From Paenibacillus sp. HWE-109 (GTDB lineage: Bacteria > Bacillota > Bacilli > Paenibacillales > NBRC-103111), in the NCBI RefSeq assembly GCF_022163125.1, contig NZ_CP091881.1, positions 2,604,001 to 2,668,000 of the forward strand: a stretch of DNA of 64,000 nt, read 5' to 3'. A program made the position numbers and the translations under genes. This document shows, in pieces, positions 52,410 to 61,797 of the stretch. Numbering within the stretch: the stretch's first letter is position 1; each line of letters starts with the position of its first letter. The notes under the pieces were generated by a model that saw only the letters and a program-made list of their open reading frames with translations, did no database searches and was not told the origin of the DNA.

Positions 52410-53927
52410 ATGAGCAACAGAGAAACGAAAACAGACGTAATCTTAATTGGTGCCGGAATCATGAGTGCGACTTTAGGGACACTTCTGAAAGAACTAAAAC
52501 CGGAATGGAAAATTACAGTGTTTGAGAAGCTCGAGAATGCAGGTGAGGAAAGCTCAAATGAGTGGAATAATGCAGGGACTGGGCATGCAGCACTTTGCGA
52601 GCTTAACTACACTGACGAAAAACCAGACGGATCTATAGATATTAGCAAAGCGATCAAAATTAATGAACAGTTTCAGCTTTCCATGCAGTTTTGGTCTTAT
52701 TTAGTAAATAGCAAGCTGATACGGAATCCGCAGGACTTTATCATACCGTTGCCTCATATGAGTTTGGTACAAGGGGAACAGAATGTAACGTTTTTGAAGA
52801 AGCGTTTTGAGGCTATGTCAACGAATCCTTTGTTTCAAGGGATGGAATTTTCCGATGACCCTGCAAAACTGATGGAATGGATTCCACTTATTATACAAGA
52901 TCGACCTACGAATGAACCTATAGCAGCAACGAAAATCGACTCGGGTACAGATGTAAACTTTGGTGCTTTAACGCGCATTTTGTTTGATCACCTGAAGAGT
53001 AAAAAAGTCGATATCAAATACAAGCATAGTGTAGATAATATTAAACGTGCTGAAGACGGCTCGTGGGAATTAAAAGTACGAAACAACAGTGATAAAGTTG
53101 AACGCCATACGGCTAAATTCGTATTCATCGGAGGCGGAGGCGGAAGCCTGCATTTACTGCAAAAATCCGGTATTCCTGAAGGAAAACATATTGGCGGCTT
53201 CCCGGTAAGCGGGATTTTTATGGTGTGCAATAATCCGGATGTTGTAGCTCAGCATCATGCCAAAGTATATGGCAAAGCCAAGGTCGGAGCTCCTCCAATG
53301 TCTGTTCCGCATCTTGACACCAGATTTATCGATAATAAGAAATCATTGTTGTTTGGGCCGTTTGCCGGCTTCTCGCCAAAGTTTTTAAAAACAGGTTCCA
53401 TGTTTGATTTGGTAACTTCCGTAAAACCGGACAATCTTGTTACGATGTTGTCGGCAGGTGCCAAAAACATGTCATTAACCAAATACTTGATCGAGCAAGT
53501 TATGCTGTCCAAAGAAAAACGCATGGATGAGTTGCGTGAGTTTATCCCGACCGCCAAAAGCGAGGATTGGGATTTAGAAGTAGCAGGCCAACGTGTACAA
53601 GTTATCAAAGATACGGAAGCTGGCGGCAAAGGAACGCTTCAATTTGGAACGGAAGTTATTAGTGCAGCGGATGGCTCGATTGCAGCATTGCTAGGTGCTT
53701 CTCCAGGTGCTTCCACGGCTGTTCACGTTATGCTTGAGGTCATTACCAAATGCTTCCCAGAGCATATCAAAGAATGGGAAGCGAAAATTAAAGAAATGAT
53801 ACCTTCTTATGGCGTGTCACTCTTGGAGAACCCAGAGCTTCTGCACGAAATTCATACTTCAACAGCAGAGACCCTTGGTCTCAACGGGAATTTACCGTTA
53901 CAATTAGCACGTCGAACCGTATCATAA
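52410..53927 (+). CDS. mqo: Malate:quinone oxidoreductase
   Basis: 505 residues from ATG 52410 (AAGG about nine bases upstream; ATG 52401 lies too close). FAD-binding start DVILIGAGIMSATLGTLLKE, then NEWNNAGTGHAALCELNYT, the best-known Mqo mark, and FVFIGGGGGSLHLLQKSGIP, GGFPVSGIFMVC. Length and conservation are normal throughout. Membrane-associated TCA-cycle enzyme that oxidises malate to oxaloacetate and passes electrons to quinone. Confidence 0.97.
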   Translation: MSNRETKTDVILIGAGIMSATLGTLLKELKPEWKITVFEKLENAGEESSNEWNNAGTGHAALCELNYTDEKPDGSIDISKAIKINEQFQLSMQFWSYLVNSKLIRNPQDFIIPLPHMSLVQGEQNVTFLKKRFEAMSTNPLFQGMEFSDDPAKLMEWIPLIIQDRPTNEPIAATKIDSGTDVNFGALTRILFDHLKSKKVDIKYKHSVDNIKRAEDGSWELKVRNNSDKVERHTAKFVFIGGGGGSLHLLQKSGIPEGKHIGGFPVSGIFMVCNNPDVVAQHHAKVYGKAKVGAPPMSVPHLDTRFIDNKKSLLFGPFAGFSPKFLKTGSMFDLVTSVKPDNLVTMLSAGAKNMSLTKYLIEQVMLSKEKRMDELREFIPTAKSEDWDLEVAGQRVQVIKDTEAGGKGTLQFGTEVISAADGSIAALLGASPGASTAVHVMLEVITKCFPEHIKEWEAKIKEMIPSYGVSLLENPELLHEIHTSTAETLGLNGNLPLQLARRTVS

Positions 53928-53969
53928 AAAAAGGAGCTCTGCCTCGCGGCAGAGCTCCTTTTTTTTATT
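53926..53969. terminator. Bidirectional-looking intrinsic terminator of mqo
   Basis: AAAAAAGGAGCTCTGC / GCAGAGCTCCTTTTTTT with a CTCGCG loop, immediately after the stop. Confidence 0.95.
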
Positions 53970-54118
53970 GGACCGGTTGATGCGCTGAGAATAAGGCAGC
54001 TAAAACTTATTGTTCGAATGGCTGCTACTGGGGCAGTCCAGAGAGGGGCGTCCAATAAGTCGATGAAACCCAGAGCCCGCCCGCTGCTGTGAGTCCCCGT
54101 AACGCTGCGGGGTACTCT

Positions 54119-54582
54119 AACGAACCCAATACCCGTTATTTAGCCAAAACGGGGCATTTGAAAAATCCAACGAATTCCAGATGCGTTATGTCATATAAAT
54201 GACCACCAATCCGCCTAAAAACTGCTCGATAACGCCAATACAGTTCATTAGATCTCAAAAGTAGCCAATTTTTCGTCTATAAGCATCACAGAGTTCGTTA
54301 GAATGTCAGATTGGTTGTACAGGGTTCGGGAACATTGCGCGGGGATGCTAACGAACCCAATCCCCGTTATTTAGCCCAAACGGGGCATTTGAAAAATCCA
54401 ACGAATTCCGGATACGTTATGTCATATAAATGACCACCATTCCGCCTAAAAACTGCTCGATAACGCTAATACAGTTCATTAGATCTTAAAAGTAGCCAAT
54501 TTTTCGTCAATAAGCATCACAGAGTTCGTTAGTATGACAGATTGGTTGTGCAGGGGCTCGGGAGCGTTGCGCGGGGATGCTA
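54119..54582 (+). repeat. Tandem pair of a 231-bp repeat unit
   Basis: Two units, 54121-54351 and 54352-54582, differ at only about a dozen positions. Each runs from CGAACCCAATnCCCGTTATT through CGATAACGC and CATTAGATCT to GCGGGGATGCTA. A third, more diverged copy lies inverted at 36733-36925. No coding capacity. A sequence resembling one end of the MITE-like element (GGGGCGTCCAATAAGTCGA) lies just before, at about 54045. No gene is present from 53970 to 54641. Confidence 0.88.
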
Positions 54583-54641
54583 GTGCTCGGGGGCAGTGCA
54601 CTGCTATCCAATCCGGGGGTTAGGAGCACAGATAAATCTAG

Positions 54642-55664
54642 TTAATCAATCAAAGACGGAATCATATGCTCCTTAATGAGTGTCCACCTATCACGAGGAT
54701 TAAGAATGAACTCCGATGCAATAGCTACAACCAAATCCTTGTCTGGTAAGCAACAAATAACATGACCACCATCACCTAAAGCAAGGTATGCCAGAAGCCC
54801 GTCCTCTTCACGTAACCACCATAAATAACCGTAGTTATTGGGGTTCATAGCTGTTGATTTCTCAATCCACGAAGGAGAAACAATTTCTTTGTCGTCCCAA
54901 ATCCCTTGGTTCACATACAGCAAGCCAAAACGAGCCATTTCACGGGGGGTTAGCGTAAGTCCCCACCCGCCAGTGGAGTTACCAGCAGGGTCATTCACCC
55001 ATCCTTTCACCCTTTTCCCGAATAAATCCTCAAACTCGAATGATTTCATTTCATAATCCGGAGTTTCATTGATGCCGATAGGTTTAAATAACCTTTCATT
55101 GGCAAACTCCCGAGCACTTTTACCTGAGCTGCGGGTAATAATAGCCGAGAGCAAGTGTGCACCAGCAGTGGAATACTTGAAATCCCCGATAGCACCATTT
55201 TCCCCCAGCATATCCAGCGTATATGTCACCCAATCCGGGTGCATACACATCTTATCCAAGGGTTCATGCCAGTTCTCAAATGGATAGGGGGCTGTCATCG
55301 TGAGAAGATGGCGTATCGTGATTTCTCGTTTCTGCCCATTCGAAACCTTGGGTACATATTCAGGGAAAAAATCCAGCACCTTCTGGTCTAGATGTTTAAT
55401 AAATCCTGCATCTATGGCAATGCCAATAAGTGCTGATAAAATACTTTTCGTTACAGATGCCACGTGATGCGTATCATCCGGGCCATAGCCATTATAATAA
55501 TTCTCATAAGCAATATATCCATTTCGCACAATAACAACAGCGTTAATATTGCTGTACTCAGATTTTATCAAAGGTTCAAGCTCGGAAAGTTTATCAGAGT
55601 TCATTCTCAGGGATTCCGGAGCTAAGGTTTGCCACTCTTTCGTCGGCCAGTAGTTTCTTTGCAT
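54642..55664 (-). CDS. Serine hydrolase of the beta-lactamase/PBP4* family
   Basis: 340 residues. Active-site motifs of class C-type serine hydrolases are present: SVTK (S70 to K73), YST (164-166, in place of YxN) and GDGGH near residue 300 in place of KTG. No signal peptide, so it is probably cytoplasmic, where this family includes esterases and peptidases. It starts 18 bases after the MerR-type gene and is co-transcribed with it. Substrate unknown. Confidence 0.9.
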   Translation of the reverse strand: MQRNYWPTKEWQTLAPESLRMNSDKLSELEPLIKSEYSNINAVVIVRNGYIAYENYYNGYGPDDTHHVASVTKSILSALIGIAIDAGFIKHLDQKVLDFFPEYVPKVSNGQKREITIRHLLTMTAPYPFENWHEPLDKMCMHPDWVTYTLDMLGENGAIGDFKYSTAGAHLLSAIITRSSGKSAREFANERLFKPIGINETPDYEMKSFEFEDLFGKRVKGWVNDPAGNSTGGWGLTLTPREMARFGLLYVNQGIWDDKEIVSPSWIEKSTAMNPNNYGYLWWLREEDGLLAYLALGDGGHVICCLPDKDLVVAIASEFILNPRDRWTLIKEHMIPSLID

Positions 55665-55682
55665 GAAATTTGCCTCCTGAAC

Positions 55683-56507
55683 TTATTTTTTCTTCACTGG
55701 AAAATAAACCTCGGTTATTATTTCCGCTGGACCGGTGGCATGATTTGGGTCAGTCACATAGATTTCATAAGGAGAATTGACCAAATCATAACCTTCCAAT
55801 TCAACCCATTCACGGAGCTTAGCATATACCGATGTCAATTCTGAGTAAGATCCTTTCAAAACAGACATCGCACAAAGGCCTCCAGATAAATCTCTCGTTC
55901 CTTTTACGGTTTCCTTGATGGAAATAGCAAACTCAGTATCATTACCGGCTGGATTGTATTCAGCTCTGTGATAAATCGTCATTGGCGTACCAAGCAAGGT
56001 GAGTTTCTCTCTAGCAATGATTTCATATAGCCTGCTAAAATACTTGCCATATCCGGCAGCATGGTCATCACTAGTCAACATCTGACGCATACAAAGGATA
56101 TTCAATGGCTGGGTTTCAACAAGTTTCACTTCTAATTCGTCAATGTAAGATAAAACAGATAATCCTTTCTCTATAGCCAAAATATCAGCACTCATTTGGT
56201 TTAGAGTAAATTCAAAAGCGTTTAGCTTTTCCTGAATTTCGCTTCTTTTGCTGTGAAGAGCAGAGTAAAGATGATCTGCGGATTGATCCTTATCCATTTC
56301 GAGAATAGCCTTGATTTCTTCCAAAGAGAAATGATAGGTCTTTAAGCGGTTAATAAAGAGCATCTTTTTAAGCTGATTGATGGAGTAGTATCTGTACCCG
56401 TTCTCAGGATTAATTTGATCAGGAGTAATTAAGCCAATTTCATCATAATAGCGAAGCGTTTTGGTCGATACTTCGCATATCTTTGAGAATTCCCCTATCG
56501 ATAGCAT
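55683..56507 (-). CDS. MerR family regulator with GyrI-like effector domain
   Basis: 274 residues. N-terminal MerR helix-turn-helix (IGEFSKICEVSTKTLRYYDE, then ENGYRYYSINQLKKMLFINR), a coiled-coil dimer helix around 75-118, and a C-terminal GyrI/BmrR-like ligand domain (about 125-274; ending AEIITEVYFPVKK). This is the layout of BmrR/BltR-type multidrug sensors. AAGGAG precedes the ATG. Its own promoter has the long spacer typical of MerR control, so it likely regulates itself and the serine hydrolase. Confidence 0.92.
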   Translation of the reverse strand: MLSIGEFSKICEVSTKTLRYYDEIGLITPDQINPENGYRYYSINQLKKMLFINRLKTYHFSLEEIKAILEMDKDQSADHLYSALHSKRSEIQEKLNAFEFTLNQMSADILAIEKGLSVLSYIDELEVKLVETQPLNILCMRQMLTSDDHAAGYGKYFSRLYEIIAREKLTLLGTPMTIYHRAEYNPAGNDTEFAISIKETVKGTRDLSGGLCAMSVLKGSYSELTSVYAKLREWVELEGYDLVNSPYEIYVTDPNHATGPAEIITEVYFPVKKK

Positions 56508-56545
56508 GTGGTTATCTCCTTTCTTCAGGACTTTTGTTCAGTTCT

Positions 56546-56576
56546 AGTATCCACCTTCCCCTAAGGGCAAAGTCAA
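56546..56576 (-). promoter_or_regulatory. MerR-type promoter with 19-bp spacer
   Basis: On the minus strand TTGACT (56576-56571), a 19-base spacer and GATACT (56551-56546). The spacer holds a dyad (GCCCTTAGGGG). Overlong spacers with a central dyad are the mark of MerR-activated promoters. Confidence 0.75.
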
Positions 56577-56695
56577 CTGCCAAGTAGTAAGGTTTCCATA
56601 AAAAAACACAGAACGCCTTTAAGTTTCACCATGGTGTGTAGGGGTCCAAAACGGTATGATGTAATTCTATAAATTTGTATCATACGGAGGCAATA

Positions 56696-58528
56696 ATGGA
56701 AATCGTTAGAACATGGTTGGAACATCCAACTCTCGTCATGGAACTCGGTCAACCAGCCCATCTCCAGCTTGGTGATGTATTTCCGAGTGTACGTATTCAA
56801 TCATACACAGAGTTGACGATAAGCGCATCCGTACATACGGAGGCAGGAGAGGACATTCACACTCCATCCCAAATGCTTCAACCGGGAGATGAGCAAACAA
56901 TCACTTTTTCAGGAGTCGTTAAGAGGTTCGGTATGCACATCTTACAGCTAACATTCTCTCGTCCTGGTTATCCGAATTTGCACGATGCCTTTTACTTTTA
57001 TGTAGAAGATCCATTGCTAGATAGGATCGATCAATCAGATATTGCATATATGGGGGCGGACGGTAAGCTTGTTTACATACCAGACTTCAAAGGAAACCGC
57101 ATCGCAGATTTTTCTCATGCAGGCTATATGGGCGGCGGCATAGAGCTTCCGGATGTGCCCACCCGAGTGATCGTCGAACCTGGAGAAGGGGATGCTACAT
57201 CGCGCATTCAGGAAGCCATTGATTCTGTGTCTCAGCTGCCCCCCACGGCAGGAGGAATCCGCGGCGCTGTCTTGCTGAGACGAGGGACGTACTATTTGGA
57301 CAGAACGTTGAAGATTGCAGTTAGCGGGGTTGTTCTTCGAGGAGAAGGGCAGGATGGAGACGGCACACTTCTGTATGCGACAGGTGCGGTGAAGAAAAAT
57401 GTCTTGGAAATTGGCGGATCGAGCGGAATCACTCTGTTGGAAGAAACGAGTACGATGGTTTCTGAACTGTATGTTCCTTCAGGATCCAATTCCTTTCATG
57501 TGGAGGATGCTCAGCATTTCCGAGTAGGAGATTCAATAATCATCCGTCGATATGGGAACGATGCGTGGATTCATGAAATTGGTATGGATGCGATAGTCCA
57601 GCGCCCGGTAACTGGGGGAACCCAAATGTGGAGTCCATTTGAACTTGATTTTGACCGAATGATCGTTGAGATGGCAGGTAACAAAATAACCGTTGACGCA
57701 CCATTGACGAATTCAGTTGAACAGCGTTGGGGTGGAGCGCAGGTATTCAAATATGAAGATCCAAATCGCATCGAGCATGTAGGCGTAGAAAATATACGAA
57801 TTGACGTGGAATTCGATCCTTCAGTGACAGATACGCAGATTGATGATCGCAAAGGCGCTCTTGATCCATATTGCGCTGACGAAAACCACACGACTAACTT
57901 TGCCGTTCTGAATCATGTCAAGAATGCTTGGGTACGTGATGTAACAGGGTACCATCTCGATCATAGTCTTGTTCTTGCCGACTATGGGAGCAAGTGGGTG
58001 ACAATTCAAGATTGTACGGTTTTGGATATGGTCAGCATCATAACCGGAGGACGCCGCTACAGCTTCCATGTTTGTGGACAATTGATTCTAGTCCAGCGGG
58101 CTTACACGGAAACAGCGAGGCATGCGTTCGTGGTCGACAAATGGGTGACGGGTCCGAATGTGTTTCTCGATTGCAAGTCTAGCACGGACTATAACACAAG
58201 TGAACCGCATCATCGCTGGTCGGTAGGCGGATTGTACGACAACGTGAAGGCGCCTATCGCTATTCAAGACCGCATTTGGCTTGGCAGTGGACACGGTTGG
58301 GCGGGAGCCAACTATGTCACATGGAACACGGAGGGAGATTTAACACTACAGCAGCCGCCGACTGCGCAGAATTATGCAATTGGTCACGTTGGTGAGAGGA
58401 AGAAAGGGCGGGCACCGAATGAACACGATCCTCGCCCGAGAAGTGACGGGTATATGAATGCAGCAGGCAAGCATGTTTTACCGCGCAGCTTGTATATGAA
58501 GCAATTGGAGGACCGACGCAACAAGTAA
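56696..58528 (+). CDS. Pectate-lyase-superfamily beta-helix protein
   Basis: 610 residues from ATG 56696 (ACGGAGG eight bases upstream). Residues about 1-110 form a beta-sandwich; about 115-560 a right-handed beta-helix opening with NRIADFSHAGYMGGG and GDATSRIQEAIDSV, the usual entry to pectate-lyase-type helices (Pectate_lyase_3 style). There is no signal peptide, unusual for an enzyme attacking a polymer. It may act inside the cell or leave by another path. It is followed by the tail of a Gfo/Idh/MocA oxidoreductase, suggesting a decayed sugar-use operon. Confidence 0.78.
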   Translation: MEIVRTWLEHPTLVMELGQPAHLQLGDVFPSVRIQSYTELTISASVHTEAGEDIHTPSQMLQPGDEQTITFSGVVKRFGMHILQLTFSRPGYPNLHDAFYFYVEDPLLDRIDQSDIAYMGADGKLVYIPDFKGNRIADFSHAGYMGGGIELPDVPTRVIVEPGEGDATSRIQEAIDSVSQLPPTAGGIRGAVLLRRGTYYLDRTLKIAVSGVVLRGEGQDGDGTLLYATGAVKKNVLEIGGSSGITLLEETSTMVSELYVPSGSNSFHVEDAQHFRVGDSIIIRRYGNDAWIHEIGMDAIVQRPVTGGTQMWSPFELDFDRMIVEMAGNKITVDAPLTNSVEQRWGGAQVFKYEDPNRIEHVGVENIRIDVEFDPSVTDTQIDDRKGALDPYCADENHTTNFAVLNHVKNAWVRDVTGYHLDHSLVLADYGSKWVTIQDCTVLDMVSIITGGRRYSFHVCGQLILVQRAYTETARHAFVVDKWVTGPNVFLDCKSSTDYNTSEPHHRWSVGGLYDNVKAPIAIQDRIWLGSGHGWAGANYVTWNTEGDLTLQQPPTAQNYAIGHVGERKKGRAPNEHDPRPRSDGYMNAAGKHVLPRSLYMKQLEDRRNK

Positions 58529-58586
58529 GCGGAAATGTAGAGGACCTGATGCTTTAAGTCAGATAAATAGTTAATTCCAAACGTGA

Positions 58587-58829
58587 TTTAACAATATTAT
58601 ATCCATTGATTATTTCGCGCAGATTAATGAGGTATATAGCGAAACTATGGGTCATGCGGAGTGGAGCTACTGGGGTGACGACAAAGATGAGATGTTGATC
58701 GAGGACTTTATCACCTGCCTGAAAGAAAAAAGACCTGTGTCAATTACGGGCATGGATGGTTATAAATCCACTATCATTGCGTTAGCCGCATATGAATCCA
58801 TTCGTTTAAAAAGTCCAGTCAGCCTTTGA
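58587..58829 (+). pseudogene. Gfo/Idh/MocA-type oxidoreductase, C-terminal remnant
   Basis: The readable frame (IDYFAQINEVYSETMGHAEW to AYESIRLKSPVSL, about 80 residues) matches the final helices of NAD(P)-dependent Gfo/Idh/MocA oxidoreductases, where the block FITCLKEKRPVSITGMDGYK precedes the C-terminus. The N-terminal dinucleotide domain is absent, with a stop in frame at 58584. It is a truncated leftover. Confidence 0.72.
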
Positions 58830-58841
58830 CTGGACTTTTTA
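58808..58841 (+). terminator. Intrinsic terminator
   Basis: AAAAAGTCCAGTCA / TGACTGGACTTTTT, overlapping the end of the oxidoreductase remnant. Confidence 0.9.
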
Positions 58842-58934
58842 GAATAATAGCTGGAAAAAGTATAAATGAGATGCGATAAGAAACAAGGTAGCTGTGAACG
58901 TACTTATTTGTTCGAATAGCTGTTGGTTTGGAGG

Positions 58935-59330
58935 TATAAACAAGTATTTGGCAGAATGAGATCCGATAGCGTAGCTACCGCGCGGAGAAAAGGGAACGTC
59001 AAGCCGCGATACTAGCAAAATGTGTCAGGATAGCGAGTTTGAGGGAACTACAGTCCGCTATATTTCTGAAAACCGCCATATTCCGCTTCAAAGGGAACTA
59101 CGGTCCCCTATTTCACCATTTCCCGGTTGGAATCGGCAAGTTCCGCTAAAATAGCGGATCTCAGTTCCCTTTCATGCTACGTTTACCCTAGTTCCCGCCA
59201 TTTAGCAGATCATAGTTCCTTTTCACACGACGCTCTCTGTCATTGCAAAGCCTAAACGGAACTAGGATCCGCTGATTGCTGAAAACCGCTAGGAAGACGC
59301 TCATCTCTTAGTGCGGTAAAGCCGCTTTTG
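58935..59330 (+). repeat. Long dispersed repeat, copy 2
   Basis: Matches 31501-31900 along its whole length in the same orientation. Begins at TATAAACAAGTATTTGGCAG and ends in the CATCTCTTAG segment. Lies between the terminator at 58841 and the MFS gene end at 59354. No gene. Confidence 0.85.
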
Positions 59331-59353
59331 TTAACATAGAATTTATAGTGAGA

Positions 59354-60739
59354 CTAGGACGCTTCCAATTGTCCTGACTCCCGGCGCCGCCAATTCATGA
59401 ATACCAAGGATAAGGCAATTACCGAGAGGATTACCCCCAGCATTCGGAATCCACTGAAGCTGAACACATCTCCCATTACGATACTTATCAATAAGGAGGA
59501 GAGAATGGCTCCCAGATTTCTTGATGTGCTAAATAATCCAGAGGCTACTCCAATTATTTCTTTTGGAGAACTTTTGAATAAGGCCGCTTGCATGCCGACA
59601 CTGTTTAACCCGTTGCTAATACCAAAGGCAGCTAACGCTAAGCACACGCTAATAACCGGTGAAGTTTGATTTAATGTCACGATCCACACGGACCCCAAAG
59701 TCATTAGGATTGCGGACACGAGCAGTGCCGGCCTAGGTCCTGATTTATCGATCCAGCGTCCTGCTAGCGGAGAGGCGATGAGGGAACATAAACCTAAGCT
59801 AAGCATGAGTATCCCTGTATGGAACTCGCTGACATGACGTACCATTTGCAAATAGGAAGGAATCCCGAAGAAGAGTGCGTAAAAGAGTACGTTAACGACC
59901 ATGAATTGGATATTTACCCAAGTTAAAGCTGGATACTTGGCGAAAGTGTGCAAAGGTATGAAGGGTGACTTGGTTTGCAGCTCACGCCGTACGAAAATCC
60001 CCAATGCAACTAGACCTATTAGCCCGATAATGACATTTATGAATGAGAAATGCCCAGATGATTTTGCCGACAGTAAGCCAACGAGTAAGGCGACGAGACC
60101 CACTGTGAAGAGCAGGATCCCCGATGCATCAATGAGATCCAACCATTTGCGAAAGGATATTCCCCGTCCGTTGGCTGTTGGTGCATCATCTTTAGGAATA
60201 ATCCTCCAAGAAAGAAGAAAACTCACTACTATGAACGGAATATTGACGAAAAAGATCGCTGGCCATCCCCACCAGTGAATCAGAAGCCCGCCAATAAACG
60301 GGCCAATGGCTGCCGCTCCGGATTGGAAAATGGTCAAGACGGACAGCGCAGTCGCTTGTTTCTCCGTAATATGAATTCGAATAATGGCCATTCCTACTGA
60401 AAGCATCATACTTGTTCCAATAGATTGCACAATACGGAACACGATGAGCCAGCCAAAGTTTGGTGATATCGGCGCTAACAATGATGAAATGAAGGCTACA
60501 ACTAGCCCGGCAAGAAATATCTTCTTGCGTCCGAATAAATCGCTGGCCTTTCCCATGATAGGGTTAGAGATAGCACTTGCAATGTAGAATGAGAAGATAA
60601 TCCAGGCGACTACGGTAAAGTCAAGTTGGAACGCATTTTGCAGCCTTGGAATAGCAACAGCGACCATCGAAGAGTTCAATGGGTTCAAGAGCATCCCAAG
60701 GCCAACAGAAATCATTAACCACCTACTGCTAGTATTCAT
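59354..60739 (-). CDS. MFS multidrug exporter (DHA2 type)
   Basis: 461 residues with about 14 helices. Family marks: LNSSMVAVAIPRLQ in helix 1 (the D/N motif region), GKASDLFGRKKIFLAGLV after helix 2, and GPFIGGLLIHWWGWPAIFFV (motif C, antiporter). It is divergent from a LysR regulator gene 113 bases away, the usual layout for an inducible drug exporter. Ligand unknown. Confidence 0.93.
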   Translation of the reverse strand: MNTSSRWLMISVGLGMLLNPLNSSMVAVAIPRLQNAFQLDFTVVAWIIFSFYIASAISNPIMGKASDLFGRKKIFLAGLVVAFISSLLAPISPNFGWLIVFRIVQSIGTSMMLSVGMAIIRIHITEKQATALSVLTIFQSGAAAIGPFIGGLLIHWWGWPAIFFVNIPFIVVSFLLSWRIIPKDDAPTANGRGISFRKWLDLIDASGILLFTVGLVALLVGLLSAKSSGHFSFINVIIGLIGLVALGIFVRRELQTKSPFIPLHTFAKYPALTWVNIQFMVVNVLFYALFFGIPSYLQMVRHVSEFHTGILMLSLGLCSLIASPLAGRWIDKSGPRPALLVSAILMTLGSVWIVTLNQTSPVISVCLALAAFGISNGLNSVGMQAALFKSSPKEIIGVASGLFSTSRNLGAILSSLLISIVMGDVFSFSGFRMLGVILSVIALSLVFMNWRRRESGQLEAS

Positions 60740-60852
60740 CTTTGAGTTCCCCCTTAGTGTTTTAATGATATCGTACTTGAAATAGATTATTTACTCCAAC
60801 GCATTTTATGTTATGATCTCATTGACTAGGAGGAATGAAAGGAGGGTGAGAA

Positions 60853-61740
60853 GTGGAGCTTCTTCAATTGCAATATTTTCTCGCGGTAGCTCGATTGGAA
60901 CATGTGACAGATGCCGCTCGTAGTCTGCACGTCACTCAATCGTCACTAAGTAAAACGATTCAACGCCTGGAGGAGGATCTTGGAGTCCCGTTATTCGATC
61001 GAACAGGAAGGAAGCTGCGATTGAATGCTTTCGGAAGCAGGTTCTTGCACCGTGCGGAACGGGCATTATTTGAATTGGAACAGGGGAAGCAGGAGCTTAG
61101 CGATTTGTCCAGCCCCCAACATGGGACCATTGAATTGGCAGTGACCAATGCAAGCACGCTGCCCAATATCCTTCGAATATTTCAGAAAAAGCATCCCCAA
61201 ATCCAGTTTCATGTGCAAATGCTGACCACACAAGAAATGATTACGCTTCTTCACCGGGGAGAGGTAGATTTCGGTTTGTCCTCACCCCCTACGAATGAGG
61301 ATGAAATTGAATGTCAAATCGTGTTTGCCGACCCCATCCTTGTAGCTGTTCCATTGGGGCATCGGCTGGCAGACCGAAGCCGCATATCTTTATCAGAACT
61401 TAAGGACGAAAGATTTGTCGGCGTCAAAAGAGGCTATCTTACTCGCGATTTAGTAGACTCTGTATGCAGTTCGGCTGGATTTGTGCCTAGATATGTGTAT
61501 GAGGGAAATGAGCCAACGAGGTTAAGTGCTCTCGTGGAAGCCGGAATTGGGATTGCTTTCATACCAAGCACGGCAGTGAATTCACGGGAACAGATCCATT
61601 ATCTCCAAGTAGAGAATCATGAATTGGTCCGGGAGATTGCTTTATTAAGCAACAGGAGTCGATACCTCTCACGCGCTGCACTGGAATTCCGTGAGGTTGT
61701 TGTAGACTATTTCGAGGCGATCTCCCAAGAGACAAGCTAA
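60853..61740 (+). CDS. LysR family transcriptional regulator
   Basis: 295 residues from GTG 60853 (GGAGGG upstream). Helix-turn-helix in residues about 1-60 (LQYFLAVARLEHVTDAARSL, SSLSKTIQRLEEDLGVPLFD); effector domain about 90-290. Divergent from the MFS exporter, which it most likely controls from the shared 113-base gap. Ends at a terminator. Confidence 0.94.
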   Translation: MELLQLQYFLAVARLEHVTDAARSLHVTQSSLSKTIQRLEEDLGVPLFDRTGRKLRLNAFGSRFLHRAERALFELEQGKQELSDLSSPQHGTIELAVTNASTLPNILRIFQKKHPQIQFHVQMLTTQEMITLLHRGEVDFGLSSPPTNEDEIECQIVFADPILVAVPLGHRLADRSRISLSELKDERFVGVKRGYLTRDLVDSVCSSAGFVPRYVYEGNEPTRLSALVEAGIGIAFIPSTAVNSREQIHYLQVENHELVREIALLSNRSRYLSRAALEFREVVVDYFEAISQETS

Positions 61741-61749
61741 TTCAACAAT

Positions 61750-61786
61750 AAACAAGCTGACACGGGTAGACGGCGCCAGCTTGTTT
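61750..61786. terminator. Intrinsic terminator between convergent genes
   Basis: AAACAAGCTG / CAGCTTGTTT ten-base stem with a 17-base loop, between the LysR gene and the germination lipoprotein gene. Confidence 0.7.
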
Positions 61787-61797
61787 ACATAACATTT

